Assembly: GCA_945898725.1 (NCBI GenBank)
Contig: CAMDIK010000003.1
Span: 42,543-106,542 of the forward strand
Source: Rickettsia typhi
GTDB taxonomy: Bacteria > Pseudomonadota > Alphaproteobacteria > Rickettsiales > Deianiraeaceae
Direction of reading: 5' to 3'
Length of the DNA: 64,000 bases
Shown here: positions 17,099 to 25,628 of the stretch, one piece after another
How the letters are laid out: the number at the start of each line of letters is the position of its first letter
How positions within the stretch are numbered: position 1 is the first letter of the stretch
Notes under the pieces: model-generated
Databases searched by the model: none
What the model was told of the DNA's origin: nothing
The model's input: the letters and a program-made list of their open reading frames with translations, nothing else
Made by a program: the position numbers and the translations under genes

Positions 17099-18374
17099 GA
17101 TATTTGTAATTTTACTGGCGATTCTGTGCGATTGGCACATTTTAGCGAATGCTTTGGAGGTAGAAAACCCTGCAATCTATGGAAAGATGACTATTTCGCG
17201 CGCTTTAGAACTTGCAGAAACCAGCAATATGCAATTGCAGAAAAATGCACTAGAACAAGGTATTTTGAATCACAATTTATACAATGCTTATTCAGAAGTT
17301 TTGCCCCAGGTAAATTTTATTAGCAAGAAGGAAGACTATAAAATTCGCTATGACACCCCAAGTTATGAAGATCGCGATGTTACCTCTGATACCAGAATGC
17401 TAAATATTGACCAGACGATTTCTTTTCATAAAATTGTGCCAAAATTAATGCGCGCACATAAGGAGAGAGATGCCCATGGATATAATTTGCTAAATGGGGC
17501 GCAGGAGGCGCGTTTGAAAATTGTTGAGGCATTTATTAACGTTTATCGTAATTCTGCAATCCTACCATTGATAAATGAGATTGAAAAAGTTGCAAAACAG
17601 CAGATGGAGGTTGGGAAAATTAAGCTTCAATATGACCAGATAAGCAGCTATGATTTTGTTTCATTAACAGCAAATATTGCCCAGATTGCAGGTGATAGAA
17701 TTAAAACTGTAAACGACCTTGATATTGCAAAAAATACTTACAAAGCTCTGCTTGGGGTGCCGGCGGAAGAGTTAATTCTGGATGAAAAAGTTGCTATGCC
17801 CGCAAGCGATATAGAAAATTTTCTTGAAATGGTTGTTCGCAGTAATCCGAAGTTGATGTCATTAAAATCTAGCGTTTCAGAAGCAAAATATGCATTAACC
17901 ACAAAGATGGTTGACATTCTACCCGATGTAAAAGTGGGGTATTCGAATAATAGATATACCAAGCTTTGGTATTTAGCTGGATACCCAAATTTAAACCAGA
18001 ATATTTTCAGAATTGAGCTTTCTGTGCCAATTTTTGACGGAGGTAAGCGCATTTCTGATATAGGCAAGGCAACAAAACAGTTGAAAATTGCAGGTTTGAA
18101 TTCAGAAATTGCATACGAAGATATTATTCGCGATGCCTCAAACGCCTGGAGTGAGTATGAAATTTACTCAAAAATGATAGAACAATACACTTATTCCCTT
18201 AGGGCGATGGAAGATATATACGAACAAAAGCAGGTGGAGTATAACAAAAAACACGGCTCTTTATATAGTATATTAACAGCAAAAAGAAATATGTTGGATA
18301 TTAAAATAAAGCTGATTACTGCAAGATGCAATAGAATGTATGCATATTATAAAATGCTTGGATATTTGGGTTAG
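17088..18374 (+). CDS. TolC-family outer-membrane channel
   Basis: 428 residues with a signal peptide (about residues 1-22, ending LANA). The mature protein shows the TolC/OEP repeat plan of long helices (ALELAETSNMQLQKN, then LKIVEAFINVYRN in the first half; the same pattern after residue 240) and short strands such as VSVPIFDGG, a strand motif conserved in the family. It would form the trimeric exit duct for the RTX protein. It overlaps the adaptor gene by 11 bp, and the next gene begins two bases after its stop. Confidence 0.88.
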   Translation: MKCRIFVILLAILCDWHILANALEVENPAIYGKMTISRALELAETSNMQLQKNALEQGILNHNLYNAYSEVLPQVNFISKKEDYKIRYDTPSYEDRDVTSDTRMLNIDQTISFHKIVPKLMRAHKERDAHGYNLLNGAQEARLKIVEAFINVYRNSAILPLINEIEKVAKQQMEVGKIKLQYDQISSYDFVSLTANIAQIAGDRIKTVNDLDIAKNTYKALLGVPAEELILDEKVAMPASDIENFLEMVVRSNPKLMSLKSSVSEAKYALTTKMVDILPDVKVGYSNNRYTKLWYLAGYPNLNQNIFRIELSVPIFDGGKRISDIGKATKQLKIAGLNSEIAYEDIIRDASNAWSEYEIYSKMIEQYTYSLRAMEDIYEQKQVEYNKKHGSLYSILTAKRNMLDIKIKLITARCNRMYAYYKMLGYLG

Positions 18375-18376
18375 TT

Positions 18377-19210
18377 ATGCAAAAAGTTGTAATATTAACA
18401 TTAATTGGAATTTTTCTTGTTGGTTGTTATAGCAAGCCAACCATAAGGGCAAAGCCAACTTTTGCCGGTCGTTCAAAATATGAAATGTCTCAAGCAAGAG
18501 AGTTAGAAAAGTTGCGCATGATGGAGCGATTAAAGAATCAAGATGCCCTAAGGGTAAATACTCTCAATATACAAGATCAGCCTGAAAATAAGCCGCAATT
18601 AAACACGAAAAAGCTATTTGATTTCTCACCATTTGGGTTGCATGAAAAGCGTTTCTACGCAGGGCTTGAAAATATAATTAACAATTTAACGATTGAAGAA
18701 AGTGTTAATGTGCTAACCGATGCTACAACAATCAAACAAACAAGCAATATGAGTGCAATAAATGCCTATTTTGGCGTAAGATATAAGTATTCAAGCGGAA
18801 TATTTATAGCCCCCGAAGGTTACTATGCAAGTTACGGAATGGGTAAAGATGAAGTGCAAATTACCAATTCACTAATTGGCGCAAAGTTTCGCATGAAAAA
18901 TGAATTCGGATTTAGAGTAAATCTTGGATATGATTACGAAGATCAATATAGCATATATACCATTGCCGGATATGGTAGTAATAGCCTTTCCATTAAAGAT
19001 GATTTGGAAAAAGAGAACGCGTACACCTTCATGACGCCATTTTTTGGTTACGGCGGAAATATAAGATTTGACAGCCTTGTGATGACTTTTAAGATATTAA
19101 GCAAATCAGATACTACCTTAACACATGACATGCAAGATGGATCAGGGGATAAGTATAATTATGCATTAAATAGCAAGTTAATGGCTGTGGGGTTGGAATA
19201 TAAATTCTAG
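18377..19210 (+). CDS. Lipoprotein with outer-membrane barrel-like C-terminus, last gene of T1SS cluster
   Basis: Residues 1-17 form a lipoprotein signal with lipobox LVGC. A charged helical linker (about 30-75) is followed by about 190 residues of alternating strands ending in a terminal Phe (VGLEYKF), as in small outer-membrane beta-barrels of the opacity/OmpA-like type. I do not recognise a specific family. Combining a lipid anchor with a C-terminal barrel signature is uncommon. Position at the end of the secretion operon suggests a role in anchoring or retaining the RTX protein at the surface; this is inference. Ends overlap trmD tail-to-tail by four bases. Confidence 0.6.
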   Translation: MQKVVILTLIGIFLVGCYSKPTIRAKPTFAGRSKYEMSQARELEKLRMMERLKNQDALRVNTLNIQDQPENKPQLNTKKLFDFSPFGLHEKRFYAGLENIINNLTIEESVNVLTDATTIKQTSNMSAINAYFGVRYKYSSGIFIAPEGYYASYGMGKDEVQITNSLIGAKFRMKNEFGFRVNLGYDYEDQYSIYTIAGYGSNSLSIKDDLEKENAYTFMTPFFGYGGNIRFDSLVMTFKILSKSDTTLTHDMQDGSGDKYNYALNSKLMAVGLEYKF

Positions 19211-19881
19211 TCTTGCTCTTTGCTATTTTTACTACGCCATTTAGCAATTTCCGCATGGTTTCCACTGCGCAATGTTTCAGGTATTTCAAGATTTTTCCAG
19301 CAATTTGGCTGGGTATAGTGCGGGTATTCCAGTTTTCCGTTTAGCGCGGTGCTAAAGCTTTCTTCGTGCGTTGCCTGGTGGTTTGGAATGAAGTTTTCAA
19401 TTAGCCTTAGCGTTGCTTCAAGAATCACGCACACGCCAACTTCCCCGCCTAGTAAAATATAGTCTCCAATTGATATTTCCTGCATATTGTAATAGTCTAT
19501 CACCCTTTGATCTACACCTTCAAAACGATTGCAAACGATGTTTAATTCGCTTAATTTCGCAAGATTTTGCGCATATTCTTGGTTAAATTTTTTCCCGCGG
19601 GGAGAGGTTAAAATCAAGGCACGATCAGGTGAGTTTGAGATATTTTCTATGTTTTGAATATTGCTTTCCAGGGCATTTGCCAGCACATCTGCGCGCAAAA
19701 TCAACCCTGCCCCACCGCCCGCGGTTGTGTCGTCAATTTTCTTATGCTTTCCTATGCCGTAGTCGCGCAAATTTATTATTTCCACTTGCCAGATTCGGCT
19801 ATTTTTTGTGTGCTTTAGAAGTGAAATATCCAAAGTATTGCTAAAATATTCAGGATATGCTGTAAAAATTCTAACCAACAT
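19207..19881 (-). CDS. trmD: tRNA (guanine-N1)-methyltransferase
   Basis: Methylates G37 next to the anticodon of tRNAs reading CNN codons, preventing frameshifts. Recognised from the N-terminal MLVRIFTAYPEYF, GGGAGL loop, LTSPRGKKF, the knot region EGVDQRVIDYY, SIGDYILLGGE, and the C-terminal PHYTQP segment. At 224 residues it is a full SPOUT enzyme. Its start overlaps the end of ubiG by 11 bp, so the two are cotranscribed. Confidence 0.93.
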   Translation of the reverse strand: MLVRIFTAYPEYFSNTLDISLLKHTKNSRIWQVEIINLRDYGIGKHKKIDDTTAGGGAGLILRADVLANALESNIQNIENISNSPDRALILTSPRGKKFNQEYAQNLAKLSELNIVCNRFEGVDQRVIDYYNMQEISIGDYILLGGEVGVCVILEATLRLIENFIPNHQATHEESFSTALNGKLEYPHYTQPNCWKNLEIPETLRSGNHAEIAKWRSKNSKEQD

Positions 19882-20575
19882 TCTTAAAAGTTATAAAATA
19901 ATTCATTTTTATATCGCGTGAAATGCTAAATTTGCGAATAAACGGGTTGTAATTAACCCCCGTAATATCAACAGATTTCATGTTATATTTCTCAATTTTC
20001 TCATTAATTTCTGACGGGCGCAGGAAGGCTTTCCAATTATGAGTATGTTTTGGAACAATTTTTAGTATATATTCCGCGCAAAATTTTGCCAGAACCAAAG
20101 ACTCAATAGTGCGATTTATTGTGGAAATTATAACCAATCCACCGGGTGCAAGACGGTGCATAATTTGCAGGAAAAATAGCTCTAAATCCGGCACGTGCTC
20201 CAGCACTTCAGACACCACTATAACATCAAATTTATCAATGTTTTCCGATATAAAATCATCTTGAACCTGATATTTTAAATTTGCAAAACAAGATGCCTGC
20301 GCCACTTTTATAATTTCCGCAGATGGGTCAACCCCTGTGACGTTAAAGCCCAATTTTGCAAGCGAATTAGACAATATTCCCCCGCCACACCCGAAGTCTA
20401 AAATGGAAATTTCGCCATAATTAGCGTGGAAATGTTTTTCAATTGTGCGCGTGATATATTCAATTCTAATGGGGTTAAATTCGTGTAACATGCGCATTTC
20501 ACCACTATTATCCGCCCACTTTGCGGCGTATTTACTAAATTTTTCTACTTCTTGTGCTAAATAAGATTTTTTCAT
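19871..20575 (-). CDS. ubiG: Ubiquinone biosynthesis O-methyltransferase
   Basis: SAM-dependent methyltransferase doing both O-methylations in ubiquinone synthesis. Motif I (ILDFGCGGGILS), the post-I acidic residue (GVDPS), and VVSEVLEHV are visible; the C-terminal region includes HTHNWKAFLRPSE, typical of UbiG. Length 234 residues is normal. Its start codon overlaps the 5' side of the divergent transcript carrying tpiA. Confidence 0.88.
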   Translation of the reverse strand: MKKSYLAQEVEKFSKYAAKWADNSGEMRMLHEFNPIRIEYITRTIEKHFHANYGEISILDFGCGGGILSNSLAKLGFNVTGVDPSAEIIKVAQASCFANLKYQVQDDFISENIDKFDVIVVSEVLEHVPDLELFFLQIMHRLAPGGLVIISTINRTIESLVLAKFCAEYILKIVPKHTHNWKAFLRPSEINEKIEKYNMKSVDITGVNYNPFIRKFSISRDIKMNYFITFKNVG

Positions 20576-20633
20576 GAAAAATATTGCCTTTAATGATTAT
20601 ATGAATAATAAAAATGCAAAATACAAGTTTTTT

Positions 20634-21347
20634 ATGACAAAATTTTTAATTGCAAACTGGAAAATGAACGGAGATCGTGCTTTTATAGCTGATTATGCGC
20701 AAAAGTTCCAAAAACAAACTAGCGAAAAAGTGGAATATATTATTGCCCCGCCTAGTTGTTATTTAGATTTTACTCTTCAGAAGTTTGAAAATCGTGCGAA
20801 AATTGCGGTGCAAGATGTTTCAAATTATGAAAGTGGGGCGTATACCGGGCAAATTTGTGCAAAAATGGCGCATGATTTGGGTGCAAAATATGCCATCATA
20901 GGGCACAGTGAAACCAGAAATTCTGGCAATGTAAATGTTTTGCAAAAAGTGAAAAATGCTATATCCTGCGGGCTAAAAGTTATATACTGCATAGGTGAAT
21001 CCAGTGAAATTCGTGGCAGTGGCGTGGAGAAATATCAGCAGTTTTTATGCCAGCAGATAGACGATATTTTACCGGCAGTGAGGGAGGAAAATTTTATGAT
21101 AGCCTATGAGCCAATCTGGGCAATTGGCACGGGAAACCCCGCTTCAGCATTGGATATTGAGGAAATTTCAAGCCTTATTCGCAGTCACCTTGCGGGCGCA
21201 GGGCTTAATAATATATCAATATTATATGGCGGTTCTGTCACATTGCAAAATGCCACAGAAATACTAAATATACCCAATATTTCCGGGCTTTTAATTGGTG
21301 GAATGTCTTTAAAATGGGATCAATTCGGGGCAATAATTCCTAGTTAA
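20634..21347 (+). CDS. tpiA: Triosephosphate isomerase
   Basis: Interconverts dihydroxyacetone phosphate and glyceraldehyde 3-phosphate. All catalytic elements are present: Asn/Lys in ANWKMNG, His in IIGHSETR, Glu in AYEPIWAIGTG, and the phosphate loop LYGGSV near the end. The start at 20634 gives MTKFLIANWKMNG, the normal N-terminus; an in-frame ATG 60 bp upstream would add an atypical extension. The protein is 237 residues, slightly short for the family. The stop region overlaps the next minus-strand gene by eight bases. Confidence 0.93.
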   Translation: MTKFLIANWKMNGDRAFIADYAQKFQKQTSEKVEYIIAPPSCYLDFTLQKFENRAKIAVQDVSNYESGAYTGQICAKMAHDLGAKYAIIGHSETRNSGNVNVLQKVKNAISCGLKVIYCIGESSEIRGSGVEKYQQFLCQQIDDILPAVREENFMIAYEPIWAIGTGNPASALDIEEISSLIRSHLAGAGLNNISILYGGSVTLQNATEILNIPNISGLLIGGMSLKWDQFGAIIPS

Positions 21348-21900
21348 TATGTAGGAATTTTTTAATTTTCTGTTGCCAGGTAGTTTTATTTTTAACTTTG
21401 GGGCTATTATCCACATCCTGCGCCGGGGCGTAATACTCGCACCAGTCTGTTTTGCGAAATTTAAACCTCTTCTCCTCTGGAATTAGCTTTTTTTCAAGCA
21501 TAATTTGCTGAAGATTTCTGCCATTTATAAATATCCATCCATCAGTTTCCCGGGTTGTATAGTGGCAATTTGCAAGCTTGATGTCCACCCCGTTATACGA
21601 GCTTATTTGTTCAGAAATGAATGTTTTTATGGTATCTACCATAAATTTTTCACAATTAGCATCAGATTGATGGCTGGGAATATTTTTATAATTCAAATTT
21701 ACCAAAACTTCGCGCAATTTATCCCCCTTGGGCAACCCAATTATTATTTGATTTGGCGTGCGCACTGACACAAGTTTAAAATTTGAAATATAGCAATTAG
21801 AATATTTATAGCCCTTATAAATGGAGTAAATCATGCTTGCTGACATAAAAATCAGCACAACCATGATATGCTTTTTTAATAATACATCTCTAATTAACAT
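21340..21900 (-). CDS. Membrane-anchored protein, possibly SNase-like fold
   Basis: 186 residues with an N-terminal hydrophobic segment (about 11-28) and a soluble domain outside the cytoplasm. Spacing of elements (IPSHQSDANCEKFMVD, then VDIKLANC, then GRNLQQIMLEKKLI and a terminal KTDWCEYY) recalls the staphylococcal nuclease fold, but the DGDT calcium site and catalytic Arg pattern are not evident, so any fold similarity would be non-catalytic. Several Cys could form disulfides. Family assignment is tentative; otherwise unknown. Confidence 0.45.
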   Translation of the reverse strand: MLIRDVLLKKHIMVVLIFMSASMIYSIYKGYKYSNCYISNFKLVSVRTPNQIIIGLPKGDKLREVLVNLNYKNIPSHQSDANCEKFMVDTIKTFISEQISSYNGVDIKLANCHYTTRETDGWIFINGRNLQQIMLEKKLIPEEKRFKFRKTDWCEYYAPAQDVDNSPKVKNKTTWQQKIKKFLHIN

Positions 21901-21903
21901 TTC

Positions 21904-21932
21904 TTGACTTTTGTTAAAAAAATTTTACTATA
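21904..21932 (+). promoter_or_regulatory. Candidate promoter of smpB
   Basis: TTGACT (21904-21909) with a TACTAT/ACTATA -10 at 21926-21932 (16-17 bp spacer), 23 bp before the smpB ATG. It overlaps the start region of the divergent minus-strand gene. Confidence 0.45.
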
Positions 21933-21954
21933 GAGAAAATTAAAAGCAATACCT

Positions 21955-22398
21955 ATGTCTATAATTGTTGAAAATAGAAAAATTAAGTTTGAATACTTCA
22001 TAGAAGAAGTTCTGGAAGCGGGAATAGTTTTACTTGGCAGCGAGGTGAAGTCCATTCGCGAAAATAAGATAAATATCATAGACGGTTTTATAACTTTGAA
22101 AAAAGGTGAGCCATATTTACTGAATGTAAACATTGCGCAATATAACAAAACTTTTATTGCCGAAAAGCATGACCCTCTTCGAGACAGGAAGTTGCTGCTG
22201 AATAAGTCGCAAATTAAAAAGTTTTTTGGGAAGCTTTCTCAAAAAGGAATGACGATTGTGCCGCTGAATTTCCATACAACACGGGGGAAAATTAAGGTTG
22301 ATATAGCTTTGGTGAAGGGAAAAAAATTGCATGACAAGCGAGAAACTATTAAAGAACGTGATCTTGCCAGAAGTGCCAGAAAATTTACTGATTTATAG
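21955..22398 (+). CDS. smpB: SsrA-binding protein
   Basis: Binds tmRNA and delivers it to stalled ribosomes for trans-translation. Recognised by the start segment with LEAGIVLLGSEVKSIREN, the RDRKLLLNKSQI stretch and the basic tail GKKLHDKRETIKERD. Length 147 residues is normal. The tmRNA gene itself was not found in the window. Confidence 0.93.
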   Translation: MSIIVENRKIKFEYFIEEVLEAGIVLLGSEVKSIRENKINIIDGFITLKKGEPYLLNVNIAQYNKTFIAEKHDPLRDRKLLLNKSQIKKFFGKLSQKGMTIVPLNFHTTRGKIKVDIALVKGKKLHDKRETIKERDLARSARKFTDL

Positions 22399-22514
22399 GG
22401 TTGGAATATTGCATTTCACCAAGTGTGACGCGGTTTTACGCACACATTGTGCGCCAAAAATGGTTATTTATTTAATTACTGAATATATTGATTTACTAGG
22501 TAAATCTGCCATTC

Positions 22515-22640
22515 TTAACCCTGACGCGCTTTCATGCGTGGATTTTTCTTGTTAATAATATACAATCTGCCCTTTCTTTTTACAATTTGGTTATTTGGAT
22601 CTCTAGTTTTCAGTGTTTTTAAAGAATTTTTGATTTTCAT
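22515..22640 (-). CDS. rpmJ: 50S ribosomal protein L36
   Basis: A 41-codon minus-strand gene (ATG at 22640, TAA at 22517-22515) in the spacer between smpB and folC. The translation begins [14 protein letters not shown], has the [18 protein letters not shown] core and ends RMKARQG, which matches alphaproteobacterial L36 along its whole length. It has no cysteines, so it is the zinc-free (C-minus) form, as in Rickettsiales. L36 is the smallest large-subunit protein and contacts 23S rRNA. No Shine-Dalgarno was seen. Confidence 0.88.
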   Translation of the reverse strand: MKIKNSLKTLKTRDPNNQIVKRKGRLYIINKKNPRMKARQG

Positions 22641-22752
22641 TTGCGGATAAAAACTTTATTTACACCTAGTCTTCAGCTATTTTTTTAAAAGTCAAATAGT
22701 TTTTCATTGCGTGTTATTTTTTTTATTTTACCAAGTATTATTTGGGGAAAAT

Positions 22753-23604
22753 ATGCCATTAATGCCGCATTGGCCTTTGTATTTAGGCGCAAACAAAGAT
22801 CTTGGAAGCTCTGCCGAGAGAATTTATCCCATTCTTGCGGAATTTGGAAATCCGCAGAACAAATTGCAAAATGTAATACACGTCACCGGCACGAACGGCA
22901 AGGGTAGCACAACCAGCTATATAGCCTCAATTTTGCAAAATTCTGGTTATAAAGTGGGAAAATATACATCGCCACACATTCATTTGTGCAACGAAAGAGT
23001 TCAAATTAACGGTGAAATGATTTCCGATGATAATATGTATGAAATATTGGAAAATATGCGGTTTTGTTGTGAAAAACTGGGTATTAATCCCACAATTTTC
23101 GAAGCAACCACCATTCTTGCTATTGTTTATTTTGCCAAAAATAAATGCGATTTTAATGTTATTGAAGTGGGGATGGGTGGGCTGCTGGACGCCACAAATA
23201 TTTTTGATGAAAACCCACCGCTGGCAAGTGTTATTACCCCAATTCACTTGGATCATACTAAGTTTTTAGGCAATATGATTTATGAAATTGCCTGGCAAAA
23301 GAGCTTTATAATTAAACCCGGCGGATTATGCATTTGCGCCCCGCAACCCCTGGAGGCAAAACAAATTATCAACCAACGCTGCGCTGATATTAATGCAGAT
23401 ATTTACCATTTTGATGAGGATTTTTCTTGTGCCAGAATTGAAGAAGACGCTGAAAATTGGTATTTTGAAATGAATTCAAATAAATATTCCAGGGTAATTC
23501 AAGAAGAGATTTTTCTGCCGTATTCCAAGCTGATTTGCCCGGATTATCAATTGCAAAATGCTTCCGTTGCCGTTGCAACAATTTTAGTTATTAACGCAAG
23601 ATAG
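22753..23604 (+). CDS. folC: Folylpolyglutamate/dihydrofolate synthase, C-terminally truncated
   Basis: FolC adds glutamates to folates (and glutamate to dihydropteroate) using ATP. Present are the P-loop HVTGTNGKGST (about residues 38-48), the omega-loop region KYTSPHIHLCNERVQING, and VIEVGMGGLLDATN followed by TPIHLDHTKFLG. The frame ends at NASVAVATILVINAR, just where the C-terminal Mur-ligase domain would begin: 283 residues against about 420 usual. Beyond the stop the DNA codes for an AhpD-like protein on the other strand, so the missing domain is not simply frameshifted nearby. The start at 22753 is preceded by GGGG; a GTG 42 bp upstream is less likely. Either a pseudogene remnant or a shortened enzyme. 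Confidence 0.75.
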   Translation: MPLMPHWPLYLGANKDLGSSAERIYPILAEFGNPQNKLQNVIHVTGTNGKGSTTSYIASILQNSGYKVGKYTSPHIHLCNERVQINGEMISDDNMYEILENMRFCCEKLGINPTIFEATTILAIVYFAKNKCDFNVIEVGMGGLLDATNIFDENPPLASVITPIHLDHTKFLGNMIYEIAWQKSFIIKPGGLCICAPQPLEAKQIINQRCADINADIYHFDEDFSCARIEEDAENWYFEMNSNKYSRVIQEEIFLPYSKLICPDYQLQNASVAVATILVINAR

Positions 23605-24105
23605 CCCGTGAATTACAGCTGCTATTTTTACAGCTTGTTGTATTGCATCGCCTGAAAACCCTTCATTTTTTAGCTTTTTTTCGTGGGAATCCACGCACAA
23701 ACCGCATCCGGTAATCGCCGAAGCCGCCAGTGCAGCAAGTTCAAAATCTTTATTTTCAATGCCATGAGATGCTATAATTGACATTCGAAGCCCTGGTTGC
23801 ATTACTTTGTAATCTTGATTGGAAGTTAAGTGCAGAAAGCGATAATATACATTATTCATACCCATAATAGCCGCGCATCCACGGGCAGCGAAAAGCTCTT
23901 CCGCAGACAAGTTTGGCGCGAAGAAATCTTCAATCAACTGAATCAAATTTGCATTTTTTGTAGTAATTGCAGATGTTATTGCGCATATTCCAAGCTGTTT
24001 TGCGGAAAGACTCCCACCACCAGTTACAAGTAACGACTTTGCATTCAACTTGATATCTTTTGCATAATCAGGCAAAGAATCTAAAAAAGCTTCAAAATTT
24101 GACAT
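23584..24105 (-). CDS. AhpD-like alkylhydroperoxidase
   Basis: 173 residues of all-helical carboxymuconolactone decarboxylase/AhpD fold. The active-site set is visible near residue 132: GCGLCVDSHEKKL with the CxxC pair and the following His; an upstream Glu (LSAEELF) may fill the proton-relay role. It would reduce peroxides through its disulfide. No AhpC partner is next to it. Its end overlaps the truncated folC by 21 bp. Confidence 0.82.
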   Translation of the reverse strand: MSNFEAFLDSLPDYAKDIKLNAKSLLVTGGGSLSAKQLGICAITSAITTKNANLIQLIEDFFAPNLSAEELFAARGCAAIMGMNNVYYRFLHLTSNQDYKVMQPGLRMSIIASHGIENKDFELAALAASAITGCGLCVDSHEKKLKNEGFSGDAIQQAVKIAAVIHGLSCVNN

Positions 24106-24118
24106 ATATTATATATAA

Positions 24119-24649
24119 TTACTTCTTTGTTTTTACTGCAGGTTTCGCGGCAGCTTTTTTCGCCGCAGGTTTCGCAACCGCTTTTGCAGGTTCAGCTTTA
24201 GCCTTAACAGGAGCAGCTTTTTTCGCCGCAGGTTTATTATTTTCGATAATTGACAATGAAGGTTTTGCTACATTTTTTGAATTTTGCGGAGCAATTGCAG
24301 CAAGTAGGCTATCGATGCCGTAATAATCTCTTTTTGCCTGCACCATAACGTGTATAATTGTTGATTCACCTTCGCAGTCAACAATAATCCAGTCGTTGGA
24401 GGTAAATTTTGCTGGGCTTGAAACGCTGCTAAGGCAGGAAATTTCCTTGCTTTTACAGAAATCCACTAGGTATTCTGCCATTGCTTTGCAATGTCTTTCT
24501 GAAGTTGCGGTTGCAACTATTACATCTGAACACAGGTAATTTTGTAAATTTGTATAATGCATAATATCTACGCATTTATTGACATCCAAAATGCGCTTCA
24601 TGGATAAAGAGAAATCAAGATTTGCGAATGCCAATTTGCTACTAGACAT
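24119..24649 (-). CDS. rsfS: Ribosomal silencing factor RsfS with Ala/Lys/Pro-rich tail
   Basis: RsfS binds L14 and blocks subunit joining when nutrients are low. The DUF143 core is at about residues 20-115: a SDVIVATATSERHCKAMAEY segment, WIIVDCEGESTIIHVMVQAKRDYYGID. After residue 120 comes a 55-residue tail built of AAKKAAPVKAK-like repeats, resembling histone H1-type nucleic-acid-binding tails and absent from ordinary RsfS. It lies 13 bp upstream of the AhpD-like gene on the same strand. Confidence 0.83.
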   Translation of the reverse strand: MSSSKLAFANLDFSLSMKRILDVNKCVDIMHYTNLQNYLCSDVIVATATSERHCKAMAEYLVDFCKSKEISCLSSVSSPAKFTSNDWIIVDCEGESTIIHVMVQAKRDYYGIDSLLAAIAPQNSKNVAKPSLSIIENNKPAAKKAAPVKAKAEPAKAVAKPAAKKAAAKPAVKTKK

Positions 24650-24734
24650 AAAATGTTATCAAAAAATAAAAATAAGTTTCACATAATATAGACTATTAAA
24701 CATAATTTACAAGATTTTTTTTCAAAAAAAGCGA

Positions 24735-25628
24735 TTATTTCACCACAAATGTTAAGACACACCCGGAATCTCCAGAATTTGCACGGGAATTTACGTATTT
24801 ATTATCCAAAATACTAGTAGATCCTGTCGGCAGAGCTTTACATTTTCCAGTTAAATTTTGCTGATCTGCATGCAATATTCCAGCTTTACTATTGGGAAAT
24901 CCATCATCAATTTTCTCATCCAACATTTCAGAAACAACCCCCGAAACAAGCCCGGCATTACCTGCAGTGACGTCAATTGTGCAAGTAGAAATTCCTGAAT
25001 ATCGAAATAAAATAAGCCTTGGTTTATTAGCAAAATTTGTGTATAATGAGCTGTTATAAATATCGCTGGATTTTGGCGAATTGTTATCGCCTGATGAGGT
25101 ATTTTGGCTGTCCATCCCAATTGTCCAGGAGCCATAATTTGTATAATCTGTAACTGGAATTATATTGCGAATAAGATTGGAATATCCCATGCAAGCATTG
25201 GATATTTGGTAGCTTATATCAACTTTATTGTTAATAAACCCTGCTAAAGACATCTGCGTAAATGCAAGTTGCGCTTTTCTGTTGTCAATATGATTTGTTT
25301 CCGGAGAGGAGAATAATGCGGAATAACTTGTAGTTTGCGTGCTAGTTATTAACATGTTATAATTCTGTTGCATGTTTGCTTGATTTAAAGTTCCACTAAA
25401 AGATGCTGAAGATAAATCGCCGGGATAGGCACCAAATGCAGCTCGAAAACTAACTATCGCCTGGGAATATTCTTCATATTCTTTAGATATTTTATACACT
25501 TGATGCACATTCATCATGTGCCCCAAACCTGCTACTAAAGTAGCAAACAATGTGCTAAGTATAATCAATACTGACACTAATTCTATTGATAAAAATAGAC
25601 CTTTACGTTTTTTCTGAACAATCTGCAT
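24735..25628 (-). CDS. Type IV pilin-like protein (paralogue of the 51.4 kb gene)
   Basis: 297 residues with a short basic leader (KKRKG) and a hydrophobic helix (LFLSIELVSVLIILSTLFATLVAG). It resembles class III prepilins, but the Glu is six rather than five residues after the Gly. Downstream signatures are an AYPGD motif near residue 68, PRLILFR, KIDDGFP and a C-terminal Cys pair region (SGCVLTFVVK), all shared with the protein at 51397-52299. Predicted to be an envelope filament or pseudopilin subunit. The gene begins inside the end of virB2 (26-bp overlap), suggesting coupled expression with T4SS components. Confidence 0.7.
   Translation of the reverse strand: MQIVQKKRKGLFLSIELVSVLIILSTLFATLVAGLGHMMNVHQVYKISKEYEEYSQAIVSFRAAFGAYPGDLSSASFSGTLNQANMQQNYNMLITSTQTTSYSALFSSPETNHIDNRKAQLAFTQMSLAGFINNKVDISYQISNACMGYSNLIRNIIPVTDYTNYGSWTIGMDSQNTSSGDNNSPKSSDIYNSSLYTNFANKPRLILFRYSGISTCTIDVTAGNAGLVSGVVSEMLDEKIDDGFPNSKAGILHADQQNLTGKCKALPTGSTSILDNKYVNSRANSGDSGCVLTFVVK

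Noticed and set aside
20574..20633. Upstream 20-codon extension of tpiA
   Set aside because: The family N-terminus starts at MTKFLIANWKMNG (20634); the extension is Asn/Lys-rich and unlike any TpiA.
22399..22514. Hairpins after smpB considered as a tmRNA or terminator
   Set aside because: There is no tRNA-like domain or tag frame; the hairpins have stems of only 4-5 bp, and the strand behind them carries rpmJ.
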